Numbered from the stretch's first letter, positions 12,655-22,235 are shown. The stretch: DNA of 34,595 nt from an uncultured Clostridia bacterium (GCA_947631465.1 CANRLK010000017.1:1-34595), one strand, 5' to 3'. Made by a program: numbers and translations. Notes: generated by a model not told the origin, from the letters alone.

Positions 12655-14349
12655 ATGAGTCCTATACAAATCATCACCATCATCATGCAGATCCTCGGCG
12701 GCATGGGTACGTTTCTCATCGGCATGAAGCTCTTGTCCGAAAACATCATGCTTCTTGCCCACGGAAAGCTCAGATCCATGCTCAGCAAGACCGCCGACAA
12801 CCGCTTTGCGAACGTCGGGATCGGCACGGTCGTCACCGTGCTCGGGCAAAGCTCCGCATTCACCACCGTCATGGTCGTCGGTCTCGTCAACGCGGGGATC
12901 ATGAGCCTGTTCCAAGCGACCGCCATCATCATGGGCGCAAATATCGGAACGACCCTCAACGCCTGGGTCATCGCGCTCGGCGGGTCGGAGATCACCGTGT
13001 TCTTCTTCTGCCTCGCCGCCGTCGGCGTCTTTATCACCCTCTTCGGCAAAAGCGAAAAAGTCAAGTCCATCGGCAATGTCGTCGCTGCGCTCGGCGTCAT
13101 CTTCGTCGGTCTCAAATTCATGTCGGGCGCGCTCTCCTTCGAACGCGATTCCGAAGCCTTCGCCGCCGTCTCTTCCATCCTCACCAAGATCAAAAATCCC
13201 TTCCTCCTCCTTCTGATCGGTATCACGATCACCGCGCTCGTCCAATCCTCGACCGCCGTAAATGCGATCATCCTCACCATGGTCTCCGCGGGGCTCGTCG
13301 TCGGGGGCGGGGGAAATTCCACCCTCTATATCATCATCGGCTCGAACATCGGAACGTGCGTCACCGCGCTCATCTCGTCCCTCGGGGCTTCCCCCAACGC
13401 CAAGCGCGCCGCCGTCATCCATTTCCTGTTCAATTTCTTCGGCGCAATTCTCTTCATGATCATTCTCCTCTGTTGGACAGGCTTCTCCGATACCGTCCTC
13501 GCCTCGATCTTCCCGTCCCAAATGTCCGTGTTCGGCAAAGAGGGGCTCGGACTTCCCCTTCAAATCGCGACCTTCCACACCCTTTTCAACTGTATCAATA
13601 CGCTTTTGTTCCTGCCCTTCGTCAAGGGGTTCGTCTTTATCGCCGACCACCTCGTGCGCGACAAAACGCCTGCGGTTTCCGAAGAAAAAGAGTCCATCTT
13701 CGTCGACCTCGACGAGCGCCTTCTTCGCAGCCCGTCCGTCGCGCTCGGCTATTTCTATGAGGAGACGGGCAAGGCGTTCACGTTCGCCATGAACATCTTG
13801 GACGAGGCGTTCGGCTCTTTCCTCAAAAAGGACGAGTCGGCAAACGAGCGCATTTTGCAAAAGAACGCAAGGCTGGGCGAACTCAACCGCGTGGCGGTCG
13901 CATACCTCGTCAAGCTCTCGTCCGCGTCCCTCGTCCTCGACGAGGAAAAGACGGTCTCCTCCCTGCATTATACCCTCAACGACATCATGCGTATCGGCGA
14001 ACTCGCCGACAACGTCACCAAATACACGGCGCATTACGTTGAGGACGGGCTCATCTTTTCGGATGAGTTTATCGAAAAGCTCAAAGAAATGTATGCGATG
14101 ATCAAAAAGCTCTACGATTTGTCCTTGCAGACCTTCCTCTACAAGGACCTTACCCGCCTTCGGGAAGTGGACGAGCTCGAAGACGAGATCGACCGCGAAC
14201 GCAAGGACCTCATCTCGGCGCACATCGAACGGCTCAACGAGGGCAAGTGCCAGCCGCAAAACTCCAACGTGTTCATCAATCTGGTCGGCAATCTCGAACG
14301 CGCCGCCGACCACATCACGTTCATCGCCCATTCCATCGAACAAAAATAA
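12655..14349 (+). CDS. Na/Pi cotransporter family protein with PhoU-like domain
   Basis: 564 residues. The N-terminal ~330 hold two inverted Na/Pi repeats with signature QSS motifs (Q65-S67 in VLGQSSAFTT and Q197-S199 in LVQSSTAVN). Each is followed by a GANIGTT/GSNIGTC motif (94-100 and 229-235). About eight or more hydrophobic segments are present. Residues ~360-560 are a charged helical PhoU-like domain, as in bacterial YjbB/NptA-type proteins. It should move phosphate across the membrane with sodium; in bacteria some homologues mainly export. The start has AGAGGAGA 10 bases upstream. Downstream, 30 bases away, is a GH51-like gene with which it is probably co-transcribed. Confidence 0.92.
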   Translation: MSPIQIITIIMQILGGMGTFLIGMKLLSENIMLLAHGKLRSMLSKTADNRFANVGIGTVVTVLGQSSAFTTVMVVGLVNAGIMSLFQATAIIMGANIGTTLNAWVIALGGSEITVFFFCLAAVGVFITLFGKSEKVKSIGNVVAALGVIFVGLKFMSGALSFERDSEAFAAVSSILTKIKNPFLLLLIGITITALVQSSTAVNAIILTMVSAGLVVGGGGNSTLYIIIGSNIGTCVTALISSLGASPNAKRAAVIHFLFNFFGAILFMIILLCWTGFSDTVLASIFPSQMSVFGKEGLGLPLQIATFHTLFNCINTLLFLPFVKGFVFIADHLVRDKTPAVSEEKESIFVDLDERLLRSPSVALGYFYEETGKAFTFAMNILDEAFGSFLKKDESANERILQKNARLGELNRVAVAYLVKLSSASLVLDEEKTVSSLHYTLNDIMRIGELADNVTKYTAHYVEDGLIFSDEFIEKLKEMYAMIKKLYDLSLQTFLYKDLTRLREVDELEDEIDRERKDLISAHIERLNEGKCQPQNSNVFINLVGNLERAADHITFIAHSIEQK

Positions 14350-14379
14350 GACGGGAAACATCCGTCGGAGAGAGAAAAT

Positions 14380-15855
14380 ATGAAAATCACGATCGACAAG
14401 GAACAACGGACCAAGCTGACGGGAAGCACGGGCGCAAGGCTCTTCTGCGATGACCCCGCGCTCGAAGGCGGCTTGTATGCGCAAATGCTCGAAAATCCCG
14501 ACTTCGACGCCCAAACAAGTTCGCAGCCCGAAGAGGGCGGGGAAGCGCCCATCGCGGGCTGGACGTGCTATCCCAAGGGGGAGAGGACGACCTTAAAGCT
14601 CGGCTCGGACCGTCCGCTCTCGGCGGATGTTCCCGTCTATCTTCGGCTGAGCGGCGCGGGCGGCGCAGGGGTCAAGAACAACGCCTTCGGGGGGATCTTC
14701 TTGAAGAAGGGCGAGAAGTATTTCATTTCGCTCTATGCCCGCTCCTTTGATTTCAAGGGCAAGCTCGCCGTCGGCATTGCGAGAGGCGGCGTCTCTGTCA
14801 AGGAGAAGCGCTTTTCCTTGAAGCCCGACGGAAAATGGCACGCCTTTTCCTTCCGTTTCCGCAACAAGCAGACGGCGGGAAACTGCGACTTCTACGCATT
14901 GCCCCTTGCGGCGGGGACAATTCACTTCGCAAAATTTTCCATGCTCCCCGAAACTGCTGTCAAGGGACTGTTCCGCCGCGACCTCATGGAGCAGCTCAAA
15001 CGCTTCAAGCCCGATTTTTTGGAGCTGTCCGTGCAAAGCGGCACGCAGGCGAGACGGCTGTTCGCGCCCTTGCTCCTTTGTGCGCGCCTGGACGCAGACC
15101 CCGTGCCCGTTTTACAGGCGGAACATGCCTCGAAAGAGGAGCTTTTTCAAACGGCGGATGACCTTCTTTGCTTTGCAAATGCCAAAAAGGAGACCAAATG
15201 GGGGAGAGTGCGCGAAAAAATGGGGGAGGGCGAGCCCTTCAACGTAAAAAAACTCGTCATTAAGACAGAAGACAGCGAAACATTTGAAGAACTCAAAGCC
15301 GCGCTGCAAAAAAATCATCCCTCGGTCACGGTCATTCCCAAAAGCGCGGGAGAAGAACCAAACGGCGATCGCTTCTGGAAGAGCGTACTAAGTTCGGCGG
15401 CAGAGGCGATTGAGCGGGAGAAAGAGGGGATTATCGCATATCCGTGCCTGCCTCTTCTTGCACAGGAAGACGCGGGCAGACGAAAGCTCATCGGGTTCGA
15501 CGCAAAGAGCGTCTATGCGACCGCGGATCTGCACATCTTGACGCTCATGTCTCACGGCACGGGAAGCGAAGCCCTCTTCACGGCGACGGACGACGAAAAC
15601 GTCCATGCTTCGGCGACGGTCCGCGGCGGGCTCAAATTCTTGAAGATCGCCAATTTGAAGGAGACGCCTGTCAAGGCGGAGATCGAGGGCGACGGTTGGA
15701 GCATGACCCGCGTGATGTGCCTCGAAGGGGAGAAGGACGCGTTCAACTCGCTCGGCGGGCGCATGACGCTCGTTCCTTATGAGACCGCGCCCCGCGATAA
15801 GCGCGAGATCGACTTGCCCCCGTACAGTTTCAGCGTGCTCGTCTTTCGGAAATAA
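14380..15855 (+). CDS. GH51 arabinofuranosidase-like protein, degenerate catalytic domain
   Basis: 491 residues. The order follows GH51 alpha-L-arabinofuranosidases: an EGGLYAQMLENPDFDA start, a CBM4/9-like beta domain (~65-190), a LDADPVPVLQAE...FANAKKETKWGRVRE core and a C-terminal beta domain (IDLPPYSFSVLVF). The key motifs are altered. The usual RFPGG is replaced by FLELSVQSG (~213-221). The GNEN acid/base motif reads KTED at 295-298, with the Glu (E297) kept but its neighbours changed. The stretch holding the nucleophile Glu is shortened to a few residues (~315-330). Typical enzymes are 600 residues or more. No signal peptide. It is probably not a hydrolase as it stands; it may bind a carbohydrate. 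Ribosome site GGAGAGAG; co-transcribed with the transporter. Confidence 0.65.
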   Translation: MKITIDKEQRTKLTGSTGARLFCDDPALEGGLYAQMLENPDFDAQTSSQPEEGGEAPIAGWTCYPKGERTTLKLGSDRPLSADVPVYLRLSGAGGAGVKNNAFGGIFLKKGEKYFISLYARSFDFKGKLAVGIARGGVSVKEKRFSLKPDGKWHAFSFRFRNKQTAGNCDFYALPLAAGTIHFAKFSMLPETAVKGLFRRDLMEQLKRFKPDFLELSVQSGTQARRLFAPLLLCARLDADPVPVLQAEHASKEELFQTADDLLCFANAKKETKWGRVREKMGEGEPFNVKKLVIKTEDSETFEELKAALQKNHPSVTVIPKSAGEEPNGDRFWKSVLSSAAEAIEREKEGIIAYPCLPLLAQEDAGRRKLIGFDAKSVYATADLHILTLMSHGTGSEALFTATDDENVHASATVRGGLKFLKIANLKETPVKAEIEGDGWSMTRVMCLEGEKDAFNSLGGRMTLVPYETAPRDKREIDLPPYSFSVLVFRK

Positions 15856-15873
15856 TTTTTGTATCAATATGCG

Positions 15874-15903
15874 ATCATCCCCGCAAACATATGCGGGGAT
15901 GAT
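15874..15903 (+). terminator. Terminator after the GH51-like gene
   Basis: Perfect 12-bp stem ATCATCCCCGCA / TGCGGGGATGAT with a 6-base loop, followed by GTTTATT. Confidence 0.75.
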
Positions 15904-16780
15904 GTTTATTGTCTAATGCTGTCTCGTTGGGGGATGTGAGAACGCGGTGCGCCGCATTTGAGCTTTTTTCTTGCTGTCCCCGATGAGGGGTGGAGCATTG
16001 CACTTCGCCAACGGTTGATAACCGCTGGCGCAATGCGACAGGAGTGAGCGCATCAGAGGCGCGAACGGTGACCGAACACTGGGTTCTACCCGTGTGAGAA
16101 CGTACCTGAGTGAAACGAGGGGGAAAAGGGTGTGCAACGACGCCCCTTGTCAGGGGCAGCCAAGAAGAGGGTGCGATGCTTTCCCAAGCAAGGCGGTGAG
16201 TTCGGAGATTCATTGCGCCGCCCTCGTCGGGTTACGACGAGCTTCACTTCGCGGCGGCGCAGGAAGTGAAAGCGCAGAAGCACGCAAAAAAAGCGTTGCG
16301 GGGTTCGGGACACATCGCAAGTGTCCCGAGCCTTTTTTGCTTCTTTTTTCAGCATTGAAAAAAGAAGAGTAAAGAAAACAAAAAGAGTGTATATGAATCT
16401 TTCATGCTCTTAGAAGAACAAAACCTATTTTGCAATTAAGCCGCGAGCGGCAAATTGGGTAGGGCATGACTGCACCCTAACTATCATTAAAATATAATTC
16501 CCTGTTCCCTGTAAGAGGGATAAATGCAAGGTCCTATTTCCATTTCTTGCGCCGAAGGGGGTGTGTAACAACTGCGCATTTTAATAAGGAGACACCCCCT
16601 CAGTCTCGCTTTGCTTTGCCTTGCGACGGTCGCCTCCGCCGCAAGTCCGCCTCGCCACCAGCTCGGCTGTACTCGCCTTCGGCTCGTGCGCCGCGCATGG
16701 AAAAACAATAGAATGACGCGTCTTCTGCGGCGCAGTTCGCAGCCCACTGGCTGTCGAACAGAAATTGCGCCGCTCCACCC
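15904..16780. repeat. Gene-free repeat-rich gap
   Basis: No credible coding sequence in ~880 bases. A bulged hairpin GCATTG...CAATGC with inner GCCA-CGGTT/AACCG-TGGC lies at 15995-16036. A terminator is at 16305-16338 and a perfect 12-bp stem CTTCTTTTTTCA/TGAAAAAAGAAG at 16340-16367. From about 16590 the sequence belongs to the dispersed CACCCCCTCAGTC family that recurs near 21.7 and 30.8 kb. Confidence 0.6.
16305..16338 (+). terminator. Terminator-like hairpin with T-run
   Basis: TCGGGACAC (16305-16313) pairs with GTGTCCCGA (16321-16329), then GCC and six T. No gene reads into it from the left except the GH51-like operon, which already has a terminator, so it belongs to the repeat block. 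Confidence 0.55.
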
Positions 16781-17422
16781 CTATTTCAGAAGGGGAGCCA
16801 AGGGGTGGGGTTCTTCGCGATCGATAATGGCGCGGAGGGCGGCTTGGATGCCGAGGGCGATGTCCGAAAGGCTCATCGAAGGCAGGGTCGAGCGCTTTTC
16901 CGCGGCTTGCTTTGAGGAGAGCGGAACGTGCAAAAAGCCCCCTTTGAGGGTCGGAAATTCGCGGTCGATGAGCGCGAGCAGTCCGTACATCAATTGGTTG
17001 CAGACGAACGTCCCCGCGCTGTTGGAGAGATTCGCGGGAATGCCTGCCGCGCGGATGGAAGTCACCATTTCCTTGATCGGAAGATTGGAAAAATAGGCGT
17101 TTTGCCCGTCTTGGAGAATGGGCGTATCGCAGGGGGAGACGCCCTTGTTGTCGGGAATGTCCGCGTCGATGAGGTTGATCGCGACCCGTTCGACGGTCAG
17201 CGTGCTCCTGCCCGCCGCCTGCCCGATGCAGAGCGCCGCGTCGGGTTTTTCCCCTTCGATCGTCTGCCGCAACACGTCGAGGCTCTCGAAAAACACGGTG
17301 GGGATCGTCTTTTTGACGATGACAGCGCTGCCGATGCGTTCGGGGACGAGTTTTACCGCTTCTTCGGCGGCATTTTGCGCGTCCGTCCCGAACGGGTCGA
17401 ACGCCGTGAGCAAGATCTTCAT
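16781..17422 (-). CDS. pcp: Pyroglutamyl-peptidase I
   Basis: 213 residues; removes N-terminal pyroglutamate from peptides in the cytoplasm (peptidase family C15). The start MKILLTAFDPFG is canonical and has AAAGGAG upstream; a longer frame adds 18 non-homologous residues and is rejected. The triad is visible: E78 (TVERVAIN), C141 (GTFVCNQ) and H165 (FLHVPLS), with the family spacing. The last residues, EEPHPLAPLLK, are not family-like and are encoded by the dispersed GGGGAGCCAAGGGGTGG repeat that starts the neighbouring gap, so the C-terminus has been rewritten by repeat DNA. Monocistronic. Confidence 0.92.
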   Translation of the reverse strand: MKILLTAFDPFGTDAQNAAEEAVKLVPERIGSAVIVKKTIPTVFFESLDVLRQTIEGEKPDAALCIGQAAGRSTLTVERVAINLIDADIPDNKGVSPCDTPILQDGQNAYFSNLPIKEMVTSIRAAGIPANLSNSAGTFVCNQLMYGLLALIDREFPTLKGGFLHVPLSSKQAAEKRSTLPSMSLSDIALGIQAALRAIIDREEPHPLAPLLK

Positions 17423-17441
17423 TTCGTTTCTCCTTTTGTCT

Positions 17442-17470
17442 ATCATAGCACACGGGCGAAAAAAACGCAA
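17442..17470 (-). promoter_or_regulatory. Probable extended -10 promoter of pcp
   Basis: On the minus strand TGC-TATGAT (-10 at 17447-17442) with a weak TTGCGT 17 bases upstream. Confidence 0.5.
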
Positions 17471-17537
17471 GGGCATGCTCCGCGTTTTGCGGGATTTCTT
17501 CGAAAATTTACGAAATTGAAAAATTCATGAAAATTAT

Positions 17538-17566
17538 TTTACAATTCGGACGGAATATGGTATAAT
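17538..17566 (+). promoter_or_regulatory. Promoter of the hybrid histidine kinase gene
   Basis: TTTACA (17538-17543), 17 bases, TATAAT (17561-17566), 45 bases before the GTG start. Confidence 0.7.
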
Positions 17567-17611
17567 TGCATTTGTATTTTGATACGAAAATTACAGAAAA
17601 GGAGACGCCTT

Positions 17612-20128
17612 GTGAAGAGAACGACTTTGAAGAACAAAACCGTCTTGTTTTTGATCGTCAGTATCATCTTGATCGCCGCGCTGTGCGTGTTGGTGTTCTC
17701 CTTTATGACCTTTCGCATGAACAGCCGAGGAAAGGAAGCCATCAGCGACCTCGGCACGATCTATATGCAGGATATGAGCAAACAGGCGGCGTCCAATTTC
17801 GGCACGACGATCGATTTACGGCTTTCCCAGGTCGGCGCGATCGTCGACTCGGTCTCGCCCGAACGCTACCAGAGCACGAGCGCGATCAAAGTCGCTTTGA
17901 GCGAAGTCGGCAGAAGGCGGAGTTTCAGCCATCTCGCCCTCATGGACGATAAGGGCAACTTTGATATGCTCTACGGACGGAAGATCTCCGTCGAGGATTT
18001 GGACGGCTTATTAGAGCCCCTTCGCGGCGGCGAACGGGTCATGGCGAAGGGGGTGGACGAGACGGGCAAGGAGCTCGTGCTCATGGGCATCCCCGCAGAA
18101 TATCCCAAAGAGGACGGGGGAGAGAGCATTGCGCTCGTTGCCGCACTTTCCCTCAGCTACATCTCCGACTCGCTCGCGATCGGCTCGGAGAGCGAACTCA
18201 TCTATTATTTTATCATCAACGAAGAGGGACGGTTCATCCTCGGCGACCGCGAAGCGCCCGAGGAGAATTTCTTCGATCGCGCCAACGCCCGCTATCAATT
18301 TGAGGACATGACGGGCGAACAGTACATCAATGAACTCAAAAGCGCGATGCGCGCCAAGCAAAATTATACGGGACGGTTCACCTTGGACGGCGAACGGTGT
18401 TTCCAATATGCCGCGAGCTTGCCCTCGTCCGATTGGTATCTTCTGCTCTGCATGCCCTACGGACAGCTCGACCAAACGGTCAACGACCTCGGAAGAGCTT
18501 GGCGGACGGCGTCCATTTTGAGCTGTATCGTCGTCTTGTGTCTGCTGCTTATTGTCTTTTCCATCTATTTATGGCTTGCGCAAAAGCATGTCAAGGAGAT
18601 CGAAGAGGCGCGCAATGCCGCCGAACACGCCAACAAGGCGAAGAGCGAGTTCCTCTCCAACATGAGCCACGACATCCGCACGCCCATGAACGGCATCGTC
18701 GGCATGACCGCGATCGCGCAGTCCAACCTCGGCAACAAGGAGCAGGTGAGCGATTGTCTCAAAAAGATCGACCTTTCGAGCCGCCATCTTCTCAATTTGA
18801 TCAACGACATCCTCGACATGTCCAAGATCGAGAGCGGAAGGTTGGAGCTTCATCCCGACAAAATGTCGCTGCAAGAGGTCATGCACTCCCTCGTCAACAT
18901 CGCCCGTCCGCAGACCGAGGCAAAACGCCAGACCTTCGATCTCTATGTCTATGACCTGCAAAGCGCTTGCGTTCTCTGCGACAGCGTTCGGTTCAGCCAG
19001 ATCTTGCTCAATCTCGTGGGCAATGCGATCAAATTCACGCCCGCGGGCGGGCAGATCGGCGTGTTCTGCTACGAAGAGCCCTCGCCGCGCGGAAAAGATC
19101 AGGTGCGCGTGAACATTCGGGTCAAGGACACGGGCATCGGCATGACCCAGGAGTTCCTCGAAAAGATCTTCGACGCCTTCGCGCGCGAGGATAACCGCCG
19201 CGTGCAAAAGACGGAGGGCTCGGGACTCGGCATGGCGATCACCAAATACATCGTCGATGCGATGCAGGGCGCGATCACCGTCCAAAGCGAGCCCGGGGTC
19301 GGCACGGAATTTCACGTCGTGCTCGACTTCCCCATCATCGAAGAAGCGCCGCATGAGGCGCTCGGGGAGACCCTTCTCATTGTCGACAAAGACGCGCTCT
19401 TTTTGAAGAGCGCCGAGACGTCGGCAAGGGCGATCGGCTACGCCGTTGAGACTGCGGAAACGCTTCCCGCCGCGCTTGAAAAAATCAAGGCGAAAGGGGA
19501 CTTCAAGGCGGTCCTTCTCGAACGCTCGCTTGCGGGCGAGGGGTTTGAGGGGGCGAAGGAGATCGAAAACGCCCTTCAAAAGACGGGCTGCGTTTTGATC
19601 GTCACCAAAAATATGGAACAGGCAAGGCGGGAGAGCGAGTATCCCGCGCTCGAAAAGCCGATCTTCCCCTCAAACCTTTCCGCCGCACTCAGTGCGGGCG
19701 AAGGGGAAGCGCCGTTCAAGGAAAAACAGCAAAAGGCGGGCTTCTTCGGCAAGCGCATTTTGCTCGCCGAGGACAACGACCTCAACCGCGAGATTGCGCA
19801 GGAGCTTTTGAGCGAGTTCGGGCTTGCGATCGACGAAGCCGAGGACGGCAAGATCTGCACGGAGCGCTTCCGCGCTTCTTCCGAGTATTACTATGACGCC
19901 ATTTTAATGGACATCCGCATGCCCGTGATGGACGGATACGAGGCGACGAAGGCGATCCGCGCGATGGAGCGTGCGGACGCAAAGACAATCCCGATCATCG
20001 CCATGAGCGCGGACGCATTCACCGAGGACGTGCAGCGTTGTCTCGACTGCGGCATGAACGCGCATACGGCAAAGCCCATCGATCTCGAAGCGGTGTATAA
20101 ACTTCTGACGAGGTTTCTCGGAGAATAA
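17612..20128 (+). CDS. Hybrid sensor histidine kinase / response regulator
   Basis: 838 residues from the GTG at 17612, placed just after AAAGGAG. TM1 is ~9-34 and TM2 ~300-323. The ~265 residues between form an extracytoplasmic Cache-like sensor ([28 protein letters not shown]). The H box is [12 protein letters not shown] with H353. The ATPase has N471 (NLVGNAIKF), DTGIGM (506-511) and GSGLGM (536-541). A first receiver-like domain (~586-690) is degenerate, with E637 where the phospho-Asp is expected. A second receiver (~714-835) is complete: E720/D721, D767 ([11 protein letters not shown]) and K821. No output domain. It lies 34 bases before a solute-binding lipoprotein, which may be its ligand partner. 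Confidence 0.92.
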   Translation: MKRTTLKNKTVLFLIVSIILIAALCVLVFSFMTFRMNSRGKEAISDLGTIYMQDMSKQAASNFGTTIDLRLSQVGAIVDSVSPERYQSTSAIKVALSEVGRRRSFSHLALMDDKGNFDMLYGRKISVEDLDGLLEPLRGGERVMAKGVDETGKELVLMGIPAEYPKEDGGESIALVAALSLSYISDSLAIGSESELIYYFIINEEGRFILGDREAPEENFFDRANARYQFEDMTGEQYINELKSAMRAKQNYTGRFTLDGERCFQYAASLPSSDWYLLLCMPYGQLDQTVNDLGRAWRTASILSCIVVLCLLLIVFSIYLWLAQKHVKEIEEARNAAEHANKAKSEFLSNMSHDIRTPMNGIVGMTAIAQSNLGNKEQVSDCLKKIDLSSRHLLNLINDILDMSKIESGRLELHPDKMSLQEVMHSLVNIARPQTEAKRQTFDLYVYDLQSACVLCDSVRFSQILLNLVGNAIKFTPAGGQIGVFCYEEPSPRGKDQVRVNIRVKDTGIGMTQEFLEKIFDAFAREDNRRVQKTEGSGLGMAITKYIVDAMQGAITVQSEPGVGTEFHVVLDFPIIEEAPHEALGETLLIVDKDALFLKSAETSARAIGYAVETAETLPAALEKIKAKGDFKAVLLERSLAGEGFEGAKEIENALQKTGCVLIVTKNMEQARRESEYPALEKPIFPSNLSAALSAGEGEAPFKEKQQKAGFFGKRILLAEDNDLNREIAQELLSEFGLAIDEAEDGKICTERFRASSEYYYDAILMDIRMPVMDGYEATKAIRAMERADAKTIPIIAMSADAFTEDVQRCLDCGMNAHTAKPIDLEAVYKLLTRFLGE

Positions 20129-20162
20129 ACATTCCATAAAGGCATTTTGAGGAGGAGAGATC

Positions 20163-21455
20163 ATGAAAAACAAAAAACGGGCGGTTGCCGCGCTCTGTGC
20201 GGGAGCGATGTTGCTTGCATGCGGCTGCGCTCCCAAGGAAGAGAAACCGACTCCGAACGGCATTGGGGGCGGCGGCGACGAGGTGCGCTTGACCCTTTGG
20301 ACCTATCCCGTCGGCGGCTGGTCCACGAAGGAGACCGTCTCGTCCCTGCTTTCGACGTTTCACAATCAAAATCCCGACATCCGAATCAGCATCAAGACCC
20401 TCGACTACGACACGGGCGACAAGGTCGTGGAGGACGCGATCAAGACGGGGGAGCTTCCCGATCTCGTGCTCGAAGGTCCTGAGCGGCTGGTCGCGAATTG
20501 GGGCGCGCGGGGGCTCATGGCGGACATCTCCGACCTCTTCGAGGATGATATTTCGAAGGAGATCTATCCGAGCGTCAAGGAAGCGTGCCGCGGGACGGAC
20601 GGGAAGTATTATGTCTATCCCATTTGCATGACGACCCACTGCATGGCGATCAATGCCGATCTTTTCAAAGAAGCGGGCGCATGGCAGTACATCGACGAAG
20701 AGCACCGCACTTGGACGACGGAGAACTTTGTGAAAGCGGTGCAGGCGCTCAAAGCATACGGCATGGAAGAGGTCGCGGCAGTCTATTGCGGCGGGCAAGG
20801 GGGCGATCAAGGCACGCGCGCGCTCGTCAACAACCTCTACGGCGGCACGTTTGCCGACGCCGCACACCAAAAATACACCGTGGACAGCGAGGAGAACATC
20901 CGCGCCCTTCAACTCTTGAAGGATTTGGATGGCGTGAAGTTCGATTCCGAGCTGGTCGGCTCAACGGAAGTGGAGAAATTCTGCAACGGCGAGCTTGCGA
21001 TGGCGTTTTGTTGGAACGTGTTTATGGAAGTTTCGCAGATCGTGGACAATCCGAATTTGGATTTTGAGATTCTGCCCATGACCTTCCCGACGGACGGGGA
21101 TGCGCCCGTCTTGCAAGGGGGGATCTGGGGATTCGGGGTCTTTGATCACAAGGACCAAGCGCGGCTCGAAGCGGCGAAGAAGTTTATCCGATTCATGACT
21201 GCGGACGACGAGATCTATTCCCGCGCGGTGCTCACGTCGACGTATTGGTCGGTGCGCGAGATGCCCGATTTATATGTGAATGATGAACTGATGAAGGAGT
21301 ACAGCATGTTCACGCAATATCTCGGGGATTTTTATCAAGTGACGCCGAACTGGGCGCAGGCGCGGACGTCGTGGTGGAACATGTTGCAGCGCATCGGCGA
21401 GGGCGAAGCCGTGGAAGAGGCGGTGAAGAAGTTCTCGGAAGAAACAAACCAATAG
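20163..21455 (+). CDS. Family 1 extracellular solute-binding lipoprotein
   Basis: 430 residues. The N-terminus is a lipoprotein signal (KNKKRAVAALCAGAMLLAC, lipid Cys20) followed by a Gly/Glu/Pro linker. The mature part has the family 1 (sugar-type) binding-protein pattern: RLTLWTYPVGGW, FHNQNPDIRISI, LPDLVLEGPERL, then YYVYPICMTTHCMAINADLFKEAG cut by variable loops, and a W-rich C-terminal lobe (APVLQGGIWGFGVF). It is anchored outside the cytoplasmic membrane and would bind a sugar or oligosaccharide. No ABC permease or ATPase genes follow; the next 480 bases are repeats. It is in an apparent operon with the hybrid kinase, ribosome site GAGGAGAGA, so a sensory rather than transport role is plausible. 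Confidence 0.88.
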   Translation: MKNKKRAVAALCAGAMLLACGCAPKEEKPTPNGIGGGGDEVRLTLWTYPVGGWSTKETVSSLLSTFHNQNPDIRISIKTLDYDTGDKVVEDAIKTGELPDLVLEGPERLVANWGARGLMADISDLFEDDISKEIYPSVKEACRGTDGKYYVYPICMTTHCMAINADLFKEAGAWQYIDEEHRTWTTENFVKAVQALKAYGMEEVAAVYCGGQGGDQGTRALVNNLYGGTFADAAHQKYTVDSEENIRALQLLKDLDGVKFDSELVGSTEVEKFCNGELAMAFCWNVFMEVSQIVDNPNLDFEILPMTFPTDGDAPVLQGGIWGFGVFDHKDQARLEAAKKFIRFMTADDEIYSRAVLTSTYWSVREMPDLYVNDELMKEYSMFTQYLGDFYQVTPNWAQARTSWWNMLQRIGEGEAVEEAVKKFSEETNQ

Positions 21456-21456
21456 T

Positions 21457-21492
21457 TCACGAATTTCTTTCCTTCGTAAAGAAATTCCGTGA
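21457..21492 (+). terminator. Hairpin after the lipoprotein gene
   Basis: TCACG-AATTTCTTT pairs with AAAGAAATT-CCGTGA with one bulged C. No T-run follows, so it may be a 3'-end stabiliser rather than a true terminator. Confidence 0.5.
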
Positions 21493-21502
21493 GGGGTTAA
21501 GT

Positions 21503-21941
21503 TTGTTGATTTCATATGACGTTATCGCCCGCCACTATGATTGCCTTGCTTAACAACCTGCGTGCGGTGGCGCGCTGACAGGGTCGCGCACGGCGGAAGT
21601 CAATTCCGCCTAACGCACATGATTTAGAATAAAGGGCAAAACCCTATCTTGGCTGCCCCTTATAGGGGACAGCAAGAGTTTATGCATGCTCCCCACCCCC
21701 CCCTTGGCGCCCCCTTTGGAGGGGGAGCTGACGCGACGCAACGCGGAGCGGCTGAGGGGGTGTTTCCAAAATTACTGCGCGTTGGGAAATCACAATTTTC
21801 CATAAGCGCACACAATTTGCCGCATTCTTACGGCTTACTGTCCGAAGAAGCGACCATTGAGAACAACCCCAATTGATGTACAAAGTCAGTTTCCTCGAAC
21901 AAAAGCTTTTGCGAATGCAAAAGGATTTTGTTCGAAATAAC
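21503..21941. repeat. Composite dispersed repeat block (inverted copy near 31 kb)
   Basis: Three modules are visible. 21503-21625 is the reverse complement of about 31149-31265, with a CCCTTTATTCTAAATC extension found again near 30975. 21640-21770 is the inverted relative of 30728-30840 (CACCCCCTCAGCC family). 21803-21941 is a direct repeat of 31008-31145 and ends in the TCGAAC hairpin. No gene is seen. Confidence 0.75.
21895..21935 (-). terminator. 3'-end hairpin of the DUF1294 gene (TCGAAC family)
   Basis: TCGAACAAAA...TTTTGC pairs with GCAAAA...TTTTGTTCGA around GAAT. It begins about 6 bases after the minus-strand stop. The same hairpin, with compensatory differences, occurs at 31097-31138 and 31279-31318. 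Confidence 0.55.
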
Positions 21942-22235
21942 TTATAAAAACAGCATGACCGACCGAAAACCGAGGTAAAAGAGGTAGACGTTCAGTACGG
22001 CAAGGACGGGCATCGAGATCATCAGCATCAAATTGCCGAGGCGAAACCTCAGCGCGAACATGGTGAGATAGATCGCCCCCGCGCCGCCAAGCAATGCCGC
22101 CAAGATCAATTTCCCGTCGCCGCAGCCCAATTCTCCGCCCGCTTCAAAGTCGTCCCGCTGCGTCTTGACAAGCCGAAATGAATAAAAATTCACGGCAAGA
22201 ATGTACACCGAGAGCAGAATATACAGCAAGATCAT
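21942..22235 (-). CDS. DUF1294-like small membrane protein
   Basis: 97 residues, three or four hydrophobic segments (2-20, 42-62, 68-92). The ALLGGAGAIYLTMFALRFRLGN segment, broken here as ALLGGAGAIYLT then MFALRFR, matches the DUF1294 core in which a Gly-rich helix precedes a basic phenylalanine-containing loop. The usual YxxDK motif after the first helix is replaced by FYSFRLVK. Role unknown; integral membrane. The start ATG at 22235 has no clear ribosome site, and the gene is divergent from L-serine dehydratase 54 bases away. Stop is followed at once by a repeat hairpin. Confidence 0.65.
   Translation of the reverse strand: MILLYILLSVYILAVNFYSFRLVKTQRDDFEAGGELGCGDGKLILAALLGGAGAIYLTMFALRFRLGNLMLMISMPVLAVLNVYLFYLGFRSVMLFL

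Noticed and set aside
12273..13760. 495-residue plus-strand frame starting in the tRNA
   Set aside because: It starts inside tRNA-Pro and runs out of frame over the transporter gene. The His/Arg-rich product is typical of a wrong frame.
12586..14514. 642-residue open frame on the minus strand
   Set aside because: It is the antisense shadow of the Na/Pi cotransporter gene in GC-rich DNA. It has Asp/Glu/Arg-rich low-complexity composition, no ribosome site and no recognisable domain.
16094..16372. 92-residue plus-strand frame in the repeat gap
   Set aside because: It overlaps a terminator and hairpins, has no ribosome site, and the composition follows the repeat rather than codon use of neighbouring genes.
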